In this document: piece after piece, positions 19,379 to 28,689 of the stretch | Numbering within the stretch: position 1 is the stretch's first letter | Layout of the letters: every line of letters starts with the position of its first letter | Origin: Tranzscheliella williamsii | Taxonomy: Eukaryota; Basidiomycota; Ustilaginomycetes; Ustilaginales; Ustilaginaceae | DNA length: 64,000 bases | Assembly (NCBI GenBank): GCA_023212725.1 | Contig: JALBYF010000005.1 | Span: 1-64,000 of the forward strand | Reading direction: 5' to 3' | Notes under the pieces: model-generated | Told to the model about the DNA's origin: nothing | Databases searched by the model: none | The model's input: only the letters and a program-made list of their open reading frames with translations | Made by a program: the position numbers and the translations under genes

Positions 19379-21103
19379 GGCGGAAGGTGTCAGAGGGTGG
19401 TAGGATCGGCGGCACGTCGGGGGTCAGAAGAGGGAGGTGGGAGGCTAAGGAAAGACAGAACGTTGATCGTGACGAAACAATCCCACGCACAGCAGAGCCA
19501 AGGGAAGTTCCGGCTCGAAGAATGCAAAAGCGCTCACTCGCCCAGATAGATAAACCGAACAAGGCAGAGGCAGACATAGCGCGTCAGCCAAAAGTTCTAA
19601 TCAAGACCGACCGGTCAGCCCAAAGTTCTAATCAAGACTACCGAAGACGAGAAAGCCCGAAGGCCCTTTTCGACTTCTCCCTTCACCTTTTCCACCGGGA
19701 TTGTATTGGTTCTTGTTTGTCGAAGTGTGCGATCTATAGCGGACGTATCCAGCCTTACAAATTCGGTATGGAAGTAAGGCGCACGGGCATACAAAAGTGC
19801 GTATGGTTGTGATGTCCAGCCCAAGTGACAGCCATCATGCATTAAATTCTTCTTACTGGACCCTAATCATCACCACATTTTGATATTCTGTGGCACTGTG
19901 GGCAGAGAGAGAGTACTACAACGCACCGGTGCTTGCACCAGTCCCGGAGACATCCGCACCCCTTGGACCATTTCGCCGGTCTCGACTACCGTTGACTGGT
20001 CCTCACGTGACATCGGAAGGAGGATGTGCCCTTGCCAGTATAACCCTACCTTGCCTGACGTTGTTCATGGGAACGTCTACATAATCAGCCTGTGTATGTA
20101 TGCGTTTCGCCACCTGAGCCGCGCGTTCTTCGAGTTTAACAGGAGATAGAGACCGGTCAATAATGTGAATAGATTGTGATTTGGCAGCGCGTGGTTTCGG
20201 ATACGACGGGGTTGATAGCACGCGTTTCGGCTTTTGTTGCATGGCCCTAGCTAGCTACACCTTGCCTTTCCTCTGCCGTGGGCAATTCGTTCAACGACGG
20301 AAGGGTGCAAGACATGCATGCGTATCGAACGTCGGCACTATGGCGCAGGGCTGCATCCCGCCCAGTCATGAGTTGCTTATGTCGGGTCAAGTCTTCAGCC
20401 ATCGGCCCGTTCTGACCCGTAAGGCAGAATTCGAACTCGAAGGCGAAATCGAGCCTCACCAAGATGATACAGATGCCAGGTGAACCTTCGTGTGGTTTTG
20501 CCGTGGTCGCCGCCACCCTGAGTCCCCTCCTTGACGACCAGAGGTAAGGCACTGAGTTCGCCACCAGCACAGAAAAAGCAAGCAGAGCAGAGCCTCACTA
20601 ATGGCCCGCACGCTGCTACCACAACAGAGGCTCTGGTCGCGATGGAAATGGAAATGTTGAATCGCATCGCAGCATGAGCGTGTGTATGATCACGAAAACC
20701 CAAAATGATTTGTGATTTTTGTCGGTTCCACCTGTCTGTGCACGCTACGCGCTGGTTCGTCGACGTAGCGTCAGGATATGCGCCTGTCGTATTGCCCAGC
20801 GTCCGCGTCACCGGTGCAGTTTTGAATCTAGATAGGGTCGCTATTCAAACTGGTGAGATGATAACAAGCAGAAGAAAAAACCCGATGAGCGAAGCCTGGA
20901 TCAAGGCTGGTGGGTTGCTTTTGAATTCCTGTTGCCCAAAGCCAAAGCAAGCAAGGCTCGAAGGCTCTTCCCGTTGTCTTCCGTCTTGACTGGAAGGCAG
21001 CGCCCGCTCGTCATCATCCATCTGCCGTCTCTGTCTTCCTCTCTTCCTTCCTGGACCCTCTTCACCCGTTCATCGACCTCCTCATCGCCCCTCTCGCAGC
21101 ACC
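19379..21103. promoter_or_regulatory. Shared divergent regulatory region of IDH1 and IDH2
   Basis: 1,725 bp lie between the start codons of the two subunits of one enzyme. No gene is seen inside: short frames at 19880-20490 and 20395-20811 are not protein-like. A pair of 25-bp direct repeats sits on the IDH1 side. The last 100 bp before IDH2 is CT-rich (pyrimidine tract typical of highly expressed fungal promoters). Confidence 0.55.
19583..19638. repeat. Two 25-bp direct repeats (24/25 identical), 31-bp period, upstream of IDH1
   Basis: Copies at 19583-19607 and 19614-19638 contain GTCAGCC followed by CAAAGTTCTAATCAAGAC, differing at one base, separated by six bases. They lie about 205-260 bp upstream of the IDH1 start codon. 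They may be a duplicated regulator site or a recent small tandem duplication. Confidence 0.7.
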
Positions 21104-22267
21104 ATGTTCTCGGCTCCTGCTTTCCGAACCGCCAGCGCTTCGCTGGCCAAGCGGCCTTCGCTCGCCTCTCCGATTCTCAGCAAGGTGAACAAGGTGTCTG
21201 TCCGAGGTCTCGCCATGCCCGTCACCAACGCCCCCACCTCGACCTACACCAAGGAGAAGGGTTCCGATGGCAAGTACACCGTCACCATGATTCCCGGTGA
21301 CGGTATCGGTCCCGAGGTGTCCAACGCTGTCAAGGAGATCTACCGTGCTGCTGATGTACCCATCAAGTGGGAGGAGGTCTCCGTGGCTCCTTTCATCAAG
21401 GATGGCAAGCAGACCATCCCGGAGGAGTCCATCGTTTCCATCAAGAAGAACACCGTTGCGCTCAAGGGTCCCCTCGCCACGCCTATCGGCAAGGGACACG
21501 TTTCGCTCAACCTGACCCTTCGACGAACCTTCCACCTCTTCGCCAACGTCCGACCTTGCAAGTCGATCGAGGGCTTCAAAACCGCCTACGACAACGTCGA
21601 CACTGTTCTCATCCGGGAAAACACCGAAGGCGAATACTCGGGTATCGAGCACGAGGTCGTGGACGGTGTTGTCCAGTCCATCAAGCTAATCACCTACGAA
21701 GCTTCCGAGCGCGTCGCCCGTTACGCCTTCCACCACGCCGAGCAGAACGGCCGAAACAAGGTCACTGCCGTCCACAAGGCTCCCATTATGCGCATGTCCG
21801 ATGGCATGTTCCTGCACGCCTGCCGACAAGTCGCCAAGGAGTACCCGCACATCGCCTACGACGAAGATTTGCTCGACCGGGCCTGTCTCCGAATCGTTCA
21901 GGACCCTGCACCTTACGCCGACCGGGTCATGGTCATGCCCAACCTGTACGGTGACATTCTCTCCGACATGTGCGCTGGTCTGATCGGTGGTCTCGGTCTC
22001 ACTCCTTCCGGTAACATCGGCAAGGACGCTTCCATCTTCGAGGCCGTCCACGGTTCCGCCCCTGACATCGCCGGGCAGGACAAGGCCAACCCCACTGCGC
22101 TCCTCCTCTCTTCCATCATGATGCTGCGACACATGAGCCTCTTCGACAAGGCTGACCGCATCGAAAACGCCATCTTCAAGACCATTGCCGCCGGCCAACG
22201 GACTGGCGACCTTGGAGGCAAGCTCGGAACCCGCGCCTTCACCGAAAACATCATCTCCCGTTTGTAA
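21104..22267 (+). CDS. IDH2: NAD-isocitrate dehydrogenase catalytic subunit Idh2, mitochondrial
   Basis: The 387-aa protein comes from one exon, with GCACC before the start. A presequence of about 35 residues is followed by [19 protein letters not shown]. The catalytic-type segment is present: [20 protein letters not shown] (substrate Arg residues), [35 protein letters not shown], and [30 protein letters not shown] with the metal-binding Asp residues in [25 protein letters not shown] is the coenzyme-side signature. This subunit binds isocitrate and metal and performs the NAD-dependent oxidative decarboxylation. The predicted length equals that of Idh1, showing their shared origin. Confidence 0.95.
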   Translation: MFSAPAFRTASASLAKRPSLASPILSKVNKVSVRGLAMPVTNAPTSTYTKEKGSDGKYTVTMIPGDGIGPEVSNAVKEIYRAADVPIKWEEVSVAPFIKDGKQTIPEESIVSIKKNTVALKGPLATPIGKGHVSLNLTLRRTFHLFANVRPCKSIEGFKTAYDNVDTVLIRENTEGEYSGIEHEVVDGVVQSIKLITYEASERVARYAFHHAEQNGRNKVTAVHKAPIMRMSDGMFLHACRQVAKEYPHIAYDEDLLDRACLRIVQDPAPYADRVMVMPNLYGDILSDMCAGLIGGLGLTPSGNIGKDASIFEAVHGSAPDIAGQDKANPTALLLSSIMMLRHMSLFDKADRIENAIFKTIAAGQRTGDLGGKLGTRAFTENIISRL

Positions 22268-22495
22268 ATTATCCACCCTCACCCTGCATGGCCCTTGAAA
22301 AGCCCCGATGCGTCCAGTTCGGGCGTAGTACCAACCATTCTAGCAATTCACTCGTGTCCTCCACTGGCCCGCACGGTTTTGTACCCTACAGAGGCGGTCT
22401 CGATCCGCTCGCTCGCAATTCTCCTCCGGCCGGCGTTAAGCTGCCTCAGGTCGGGCAACGTGGTGCTTATAGATTCGCGCCATGTTCGTCGTTCC

Positions 22496-22613
22496 ATCTG
22501 CGGCCACAGAACGTTGAAAGCACCGCATCCCGTCCGATCTGCGAAGTTAAGCAACGTGTCGCCTAGTCAGTACTGCGGTGGGGGACCACGCGGGAATCCT
22601 GGGTGCTGCAGTT
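22496..22613 (+). rRNA. 5S ribosomal RNA
   Basis: The 118-nt stretch matches the fungal 5S pattern: GAAAGCACCGCATCCCGTCCGATCTGC-type A-box region in the first half (GCATCCCGTCCGATCTG), AGTTAAGCAACG, and the 3' half GTGGGGGACCACGCGGGAATCC. Terminal helix I forms between 22498-22504 (CTGCGGC) and 22605-22611 (GCTGCAG) with one G-U pair. It lies 228 bp downstream of IDH2, on the same strand, with no rDNA around it, so it is a dispersed 5S copy. Confidence 0.95.
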
Positions 22614-22633
22614 ATTTCTTTTTCTTCCTTTTG
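22614..22633 (+). terminator. T-rich Pol III terminator of the 5S gene
   Basis: A run of TTTCTTTTTCTT directly follows the 5S 3' end, as expected for RNA polymerase III termination. Confidence 0.65.
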
Positions 22634-23752
22634 CTGCCGGCCTCCTTTCCCCCTTGGCTGTATATGGCGACTCTCCACACAGCGCACCATCACCTATTGC
22701 GGTGAAGTGGACGACAGAGTCAGAGAGCTTTTAGTCCAGTCTCAAGTGCTTTCATGAGGTTTAGAGGCACAAAGTGCGGTCGATGGCAGCGCCTCTATTC
22801 ATTCTGCCACGCACGCAGGTATGCCTGCGACGGGTAGCGATGAGTCGGCCACTACATCTTCATAGGATACAGGAATTTCAGTCGGGCCTACAGATGATAA
22901 TGTCAACCGCGTTGTCGCTGCATCTAGCACCAAGGCCAGCGAACATGTCGAGGGTTCTGGTTGCTTGAGTCCACAAAGAGCACACACCTCTCTGACTATG
23001 TACCTCGCAAGTTCTGGGGGCACAGCGTCACCAGGAGAAACTCAAGCATATCCAGAGAAGCTAGCCCCCAGCACAGTACCATCTTCGCCCATCGATCATG
23101 CAGCAGCCTCTGAAGCAGAGCAATCACTCATGTCACAGAGGATGGCAGTCGTCAAGCGATCTTGGCAGCCGAAACCCTTGATACAAAACATCATAGCACA
23201 AACATCTGGCGAAGCTGGAGAGAGCACATATCTGTTAGGCCGTAGGGTCTGGTACCGCAGGGCGGCTACGGCAGGGAGGCACTCGCGCGAAGGGGTCAGA
23301 GAAACGCTGACTACGGTTGGGGTCGTTGAGTACAGTAGTACCTCAGGTGACCACACCACGATAGCAGTCTTTGAGGAGCTGGAGCTGATACAAGCTGTGC
23401 TGTTGTTGAGCTCTCAAGATGGCGGAAGCTTGGCTATCAGCGTTGCTTCTGGCTCTTTCTTCGAAGCAAGGCCGAATTGGGAGCGACGAGAGAGGCGAAG
23501 AGAGCGAGGAAAAAAGAAGAGAACTGAAGGGATCAACTTGCAGAGATTAGTGATCTGACTCTGGCTCTAGATCAGTACCTTTCGGCACTTGGGCGACTTT
23601 TTCGCCATTGTGCAGGCACAGGGTTTGCATGCTTCTAGAATAGCCCGCCGCTGCGTGTTCTGTGACATTGAACCACTGCTGTGTTGGCGGGTCACTGCTC
23701 AGTAGTATCATCAACACGTGCCATCGCAGTTGTGGGCTGGGGTCCGACAGAC
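22634..23752. other. Intergenic region, no convincing gene
   Basis: A 197-codon frame at 22965-23558 (plus) and two short minus frames facing it have no recognisable domain or splice-supported structure. This could contain further decayed sequence belonging to the disrupted region that follows. Confidence 0.35.
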
Positions 23753-24346
23753 ATGGGCAAAGCCAAGAGCAAGTTCGAGCTGATATTTCAGCTAGCGGTT
23801 GCATTGTTGGCAGTGGCGCTTGCCACATCACTATGCGCCAGATTCGTGTCGCATCGATTGGCCGGTATACCGTTTGCGCAGCCACCAGATTGGCGAACGC
23901 AGGTGGAAACGGCCACACAATGCCGGCTTCTTTCTCTTTCGATGCTGACGGCTGCACTTAGAGCACCTCGGCGCTGCGTGTCTTCAGCTTCACAATTATG
24001 CCCTAATCAACGGCGCCGTCCTTAGAGATCCAGAGCGCGCTCCTCACTCCATCAGCGAGGACTGCCTCTACCTCAACACATGGCGCCCAGTGGTTGAGAA
24101 CGGCGCGCGTTTGCCCGACCAGCTCTCAGTCCTCTTCTTTTCCACAGGGGATGGCTCCAAGCTCGGCAGTGCTCACTCCGACTCCGACTACGATAAGAGC
24201 GATCTGCTCAGCAGCGGCGGGCTCAGAACAATCGTAGTCACCGCTGCGTATCGCACCAACGCGTTTGGCTTTCTGGCTCACCAAGCGCTGCACGCCGAAG
24301 ACTCAGACGGCTTGACGGGCAACTACGGTTTCTGGGATCAACGTGC
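23753..24346 (+). pseudogene. Type-B carboxylesterase pseudogene, N-terminal part
   Basis: Starts with an N-terminal signal anchor (about 25 hydrophobic residues, FQLAVALLAVALATSL) and HRLAGIPFAQPP, the usual first block of type-B carboxylesterases. A frameshift near 23945-23960 moves the similarity to another frame, which continues LINGAVLRDPER, SISEDCLYLNTWRP, IVVTAAYRTNAFGFL and GNYGFWDQRA. The HGGG oxyanion-hole motif expected after LPV.. is replaced by STGDG with a local insertion, so the remnant would not be active. The similarity stops abruptly at 24346 within the DQRAAL motif and resumes at 25451. Frameshift, lost motif and interruption together mark it as a pseudogene. Confidence 0.85.
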
Positions 24347-24376
24347 GCAGGCTGGTAAGCGAGAGGTGGGAATGGA

Positions 24377-24856
24377 TCAGATGAGTTTCCAGCCCTGGCC
24401 CGGACAAGCATGGTCTACGAAGCCTTCGATGCCTAGTTTGTATCGGCAGCAGGTGGCGGCACGGTCCTTGAACTGCTCTAAGACCACGAGTTTCCGATCG
24501 CCCGAGCTATCGTAGAGTTCCAGATCGTGAACGCAGCGGAGGGAGAAGACTGTGGTGCGCGGCGGGCAGGCGGGTCAGCTATGTCCGCGGGTGGCGAGAC
24601 ACAGGCCAGACTTACAGTTTTTCTGGCCGGACCAGATCAGGTCATTGGGTTTCATCACGGTGTAGTCTTCCCACCGACCCTTGCGGCGCGCGCACAGATA
24701 GCCCGGCTTCGCTGCCGGCGAGCAGTTCTGCTTCCATACCGCGTCGTCAACCATGCCCGGCACTGGTTTGTCGTCGTCATAGCCCTCCTTGCCTTGCGTG
24801 CCGCTGACGAGCAGAACAGCGAGCAGCACCATCTTGAGATCCATCTTGAAATTCAT
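24377..24856 (-). CDS. Small secreted cysteine-rich protein, candidate effector (137 aa, two exons)
   Basis: Exons are 24856-24616 and 24549-24377. The 66-nt intron begins GTAAGT, has a CTGAC branch-like site and ends CACCACAG. Joining them gives 138 codons including TGA; without splicing the frame stops after 93 codons. The N-terminus is a signal peptide (MDLKMVLLAVLLVSGTQG, cleavage about residue 22). The mature part has exactly six cysteines, at residues 45, 55, 86, 114, 115 and 129, enough for three disulfides, and is otherwise rich in charged and aromatic residues. No family is recognised. The size, signal peptide, even cysteine count and location in a disrupted, rearranged region fit fungal secreted effectors, but function is inference. 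Confidence 0.75.
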
Positions 24857-24981
24857 CGTCGCAGGTGATCGCGCACAGTTGCGGGGCGGTCGACAGCACC
24901 CCGCCCCATCCGCGTTTTATCCCTTTGCAGCCCGCGCGCGCACTCGCTGTGTCCCTCGTTCGTTCACCCTTGACCCTCACG

Positions 24982-25074
24982 CCACGTCCACCTCATATTC
25001 ACACCCTGACCCACTCAAGCCACGCCCCACCTCATATTCACGCCCTGACCCACTCACGCCACGTCCACCTCATA
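24982..25074. repeat. 38/39-bp tandem repeat, about 2.4 copies
   Basis: Units begin at 24982 (CCACGTCCACCTCATATTCA...), 25020 and about 25059, each ending CCTGACCCACTCA. It lies 125-220 bp upstream of the start of the minus-strand secreted-protein gene and so is in its likely promoter. Confidence 0.8.
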
Positions 25075-25450
25075 CTGCCGTTCGCACAGCAACACAGCTT
25101 TCTCGTAAGACTCCGTAAAAGCGTGTGCTGATGTACGTACATGCGTATCACCTTGTGTACTGTGTTGCCGTGGCGGTATCGTGTGCTGTGAGTGGCGGGC
25201 CGTCTTCATGAGTGGGTGTGTAGGAGTGTGGGCGAGTGGGCAGTAGTGACGCGTGGTGATGGTGGAACCACATTCAGAACGGTCGCTGTAACAGCCGTTG
25301 TATCCTGGACTGACTTGCCAATGCTCGCGCGCAAGGTGAACCACCCTCTCGCGCATCACTGCCTGTGGATTCCGCGCTGCCAGTCCCACCACGGGGCCCT
25401 CGGCGCCCCACCGTACAAGCAAAGGCAGATATGCTCTCGCTGTCCCTTTT

Positions 25451-26070
25451 CGTGCCGCTCTCGAAGGGGTCTATCACCACATCCAGCACTTCGGCGTCGA
25501 CAGCGGCAACATCACAGTCGTTGGCCTGCCAGCTGGGGCACATAGGACACATTCACAGCTCCTCTTCGAGTTAGATCTGTACCAGCAGGATCTGACGTAC
25601 AGGCCGATGATCAGGCGCATCTTTCCGCAGTCCAACGCCTCCATATGACCGGCCAAGACTGTACAGGAGACGGAAGCGCAGTTCGAGCATCTCTACAGCC
25701 TCCTCGACTTGCCTGCACGCCTCAGTGGTGACGAGAAAGTGGCCAGACCAAGAATGTAAAGGATTCTTGTCGAGACGCTATCCAGGATGGAGATGTACAT
25801 TTTTGGCGCCCAGCCCGCGGCTTTCGTCGAACCAGACTGAACGGTGGACGGCCGCTTCGCCAGGTGGTGCGCCCAGTACGGGGTCCAGCTTGTGCTCGGC
25901 GAGTGTGACAACAAATAGTGGAAACCAACACCCCAACCGACTCAGAGTCGCTAGTCCGGCAAGTCAACAACTGCTACACGCTCCCGCTCGTCGCCAAGAC
26001 GCTGCCGCACTACGGGGTCATGATGCCCACCCATCCGTCGAAAGGCTCGCTCGAGCCACCTCCGCAAGCA
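25451..26070 (+). pseudogene. Type-B carboxylesterase pseudogene, middle part
   Basis: Continues the esterase with RAALEGVYHHIQHFG, NITVVGLPAGAHRTHSQLLF, MIRRIFPQSNASI, YSLLDLPARLSGDEKVA and YGVQLVLGECDNK, then LVRQVNNCYTLPLV. The nucleophile elbow GxSxG reads GLPAG, so the catalytic Ser has become Pro. At least four in-frame stop codons interrupt the remaining similarity (after NASI, PRM, VEPD and CDNK). Clear decay. Confidence 0.85.
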
Positions 26071-26087
26071 CAGCCGCGCACACGGCC

Positions 26088-26579
26088 AGCGCGTCGCTGT
26101 TTGCGACCCTGGGCGTCAAGCCTTCGGCTACTTTCGTCGAGATCAGGGCAGCCTCTCTGGACCTCGTTCAGATAGTTGATCCGCAAGGTGAAATACCATC
26201 TACTCCAATGTGTAGATGACAGAAGTTTACTTGATTAACTTCTTTTGAACCACGCCTACAAGATGCTGATCGACCACGATGCCCGTGCTCAGTACGACAA
26301 GCGCCTCTCGGCCGCTGCCTCGCCGGTACCAGGCCAGGTGCGGGCCTCGGCGTCGGTGGACTCTGAATCGCTCCAACCCGCTCAGGCCAACGACGATGCC
26401 GCCACGGTTTTCACCTTCGCCTGTCACCTCGGCTCATCCTACACCGTCTCGGAGGACCAAGTCTACGACCGCATCGAGCTGGTTGGGTGTGGGAGATGCT
26501 CAAGATTATCCGTGTGAGGTACGAAGAGAATGCGGAGCTAAGTCAAGACGAACCGGGCGAGCTGTTCGCCCGGATCTGA
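26088..26579 (+). pseudogene. Dph4/Jjj3-like gene relic (J domain plus CSL zinc finger)
   Basis: The first half reads SLFATLGVKPSATFVEIRAA (J-domain helices I-II), but the HPD loop is replaced by VDP. After an intron-like AT-rich gap (about 26187-26240) comes LNHAYKMLIDHDARAQYDKRL, the J-domain end. The second half reads VFTFACHLGSSYTVSEDQV and IELVGCGRCS, the CSL/DPH-type zinc-finger pattern, but the second Cys of the first pair is missing, and a frameshift near 26505 moves IIRVRYEENAEL to another frame. Intact Dph4 is about 170 aa and activates electron transfer for diphthamide synthesis. This copy lacks HPD and a zinc ligand, so it is called a relic. It sits between two esterase pieces. 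Confidence 0.75.
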
Positions 26580-26582
26580 GCT

Positions 26583-26874
26583 GACAGCCAGGTGTTCATT
26601 GCGGAACGGATGCTGGTCGCCGATCTGCTCGCGCACATGCCCGCCAGCCGGATCCTGCGGTGTCGGTCCAACTACCGGGCCAAGGTGCTGGACGAAGTCT
26701 TACCCGTTTACAGCGGGGTGAGCCACTCGTTTGACGACTTTATCTCGAGGTGCAGATGGCCCAGACATGGCTGAGGCCGTTTGCGCGCTTTGTCGAGGGG
26801 ATCAGGTACAGCCGGACAGCGGCGCTCATCGACGCTATGCTCCAGGATCGCAGCGAGCTCGCCCGCGACCTGTA
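26583..26874 (+). pseudogene. Type-B carboxylesterase pseudogene, C-terminal part
   Basis: ADSQVFIAERMLVADLLAH, RILRCRSNYRAKVL and YSGVSHSFDDFI match the C-terminal block of type-B carboxylesterases, in which the His of GVxHxxD is catalytic. A frameshift near 26745 is needed to continue into EVQMAQTWLRPFARFVEG and a final LARDL ending at TAG 26872-26874. Together with the two earlier pieces it accounts for roughly 500 residues, the usual length of the family. Confidence 0.75.
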
Positions 26875-27514
26875 GCCCACAACCGCACAGCCACACACAC
26901 GCGCGCGCACATGGACCATGTAGCATTGCAGGGCGTACCGTCCAAAACAGAGCCCGTGGGCTGGGCGCACATCGCAGCCTACTCACCTCGCTATCTCACA
27001 GTCACAGCGCGGCTTACCTTTCGGCCTGCCGCGTCCGCCCCCCAAACAGCATCCACGCGCCGCGGACCCCTCTTGCCCGGATCCCCGGCCAAATCCTCAC
27101 AGCCTACGGCATGGAACGCCTCTTGGTCTTGCAACTACATCAGCTTGCCCGGCACGCTCGCCTTCACAGTTCGGGTCTTGCGACTTGCGACTTCAGGTTC
27201 TACGCAGCCGCCGCAGCAGCTATCTTGACATTCACTTCTTTTCGCATTTGAGCCAACGACGACGAGAGGACGAGTAAAAAGAGCAGTTGAGGCAGGAAAC
27301 AGAGGGCTCGGCTTGGGGCTTGGGGCTTGGGGCTTGGGGCTTGGCTGTGAATATAAACATTTTGCGGATGGTCTTGAGCGATCGCATACGGTCTTGGGCT
27401 TGAGACATGGTTGGCAATACTGAATGGGACAAGAAAACACAGACCACCAGTGCATCGCACCGGTCAGGGAATACAAGGGCTTTTCAAGCCCAAGCGGCGA
27501 TCGTCACACACACT
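26875..27514. other. Spacer between the disrupted region and the Tra2-like gene
   Basis: No gene is recognised. A 7-bp tandem repeat is present at 27311-27345; CG and CA repeats occur near 26890-26910. Confidence 0.4.
27311..27345. repeat. GCTTGGG heptamer tandem repeat, five copies
   Basis: Five consecutive 7-bp units, the last ending GCTTGGC, in the 3' flank of the Tra2-like gene. Confidence 0.85.
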
Positions 27515-28689
27515 TTAGTAGTACCGGCTGGGCTCGACGTGGTCCTCCCGGGGCGGGCTGTCGAGGTGGCTTCCGTGCCTCTCGCGAGGAGGGAGCGGGG
27601 CGCGCTCGTCCCTGCGCTCGGCATATCGGTCGCTGCCGCCTCGTCGGGGGCTCGGCGAGCGCGAGTATCGGCTGCCCCTGGAGCCGCGAGGGCCAGGGCT
27701 AGGAGATCGGCGAGGTCGGCGCGGAGGCGAGGGGCGTCGCCTCCAGTCGTCTCGGGCGTCCACAGGCGCATCGTATCCTCGGCGGGCGCCTCCGTACGGC
27801 TCGCGGTCTCGGTAAGAGGGAGGAGGTCGGTCGTATCCTCCGCCACCGTAACGTCCTCCTCCGCGTCCACCGTACTCGCGCGGGCCACCGAAGCCCCGAG
27901 GGGCACCAGGGGCGCCTCGGCCCGGCGGAGGGGGTCGCTCATCAGGTCGGGGATCGCCTTTGTAGACACCGGGCGTAGGGTCGTGGGGCCTGTGGGTGGT
28001 GGAAAAGTCGACCCGGATGCGTCGGCCATGGAGATCTTTGCCGTTCAGAGCCTTGACGGCGTCTTTGGCGCCTTCAACATCCTGCATGGTAACAAAGCCG
28101 AATCCTCGCGATCGACCGGATCGGGCGTCGTAGACAACAACCACCTTCTCCACCGGAGCGATCCGGTCAAATTCGTATTGAAGGTCGGCTTCGATGGTGC
28201 GGATGGAGAGCCCGAAAACGCCAAGCACGTTGGATGGTTCTACCTCGGCCGGGACATGTCGAGGCTTTGCAGGAGGAGGCGGAGTTCGTCGTCTACGAGT
28301 GGAGGCCAGTTAGCGCAAGGTAGGCGATCAGTGTCAAATACACGACGCATATTGACAAGAAAAAGGGCTACTTACCGCTCGTATCGGGCAGGAGGCGGCG
28401 AACGGTCCCTAGTGCGACGATCGTCGCGTCGGTCGCGGTCGTCTCGCTCGTAACGCCGCGGCGTAGGGGATCTGGACCGGTCGCGGTAGCGAGGCGGGCT
28501 GCGGGTGCGCTCCCGTGGCGAGGCGTCCCTGGGCTCAGCGCGCGGAGTACGAGAAGGCGATCGCGAGTAGGATCGGCCTCGAGGAACAATGTCCTCCACC
28601 TCCGGCTGACGGTCGGCGTCGACTTCCTTGTAATCCTGAAGAGGACCACGTTCGGTGACAAGGTCATTTACGTCCATCGCAGGATCCAT
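27515..28689 (-). CDS. TRA2: Transformer-2-like SR splicing regulator (RS-RRM-RS), two exons
   Basis: Exons are 28689-28376 and 28292-27515, joined over an 83-nt intron (GTAAGTAGCC...CTCGTAG) to give 363 aa. The start at 28689 (MDPAMDVNDLV) is preferred; the frame extends to 28758 but reads like 5' UTR. An N-terminal RS domain (SYSRSPSRTPR..., residues 40-105) is followed by one RRM: NVLGVFGLSIRT is RNP2 and SRGFGFVTM is RNP1, about residues 125-200. A Gly/Arg/Tyr-rich linker and a second RS/SP-rich tail follow. RS-RRM-RS order is characteristic of Tra2, which binds GA-rich exonic enhancers and recruits the spliceosome. Confidence 0.88.

Larger units (their letters stand above)
24347..25450. 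mobile_element. 1.1-kb insertion in the esterase, flanked by CGTGC duplication
   Basis: The esterase reading frame breaks after CGTGC (24342-24346) and resumes at a second CGTGC (25451-25455). Removing 24347-25450 plus one CGTGC gives the natural family motif DQRAALE in one frame. This is what a 5-bp target-site duplication would leave. No terminal inverted repeats or transposase are seen. The insert carries the gene for a small secreted protein on the minus strand and a 38-bp tandem repeat. It may instead be an ectopic insertion made during double-strand-break repair; a mobile origin is inference. Confidence 0.5.

Noticed and set aside
22965..23558. 197-codon plus-strand frame
   Set aside because: No recognisable domain, mixed composition, basic low-complexity end. 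Possibly decayed DNA but not supportable as a gene.
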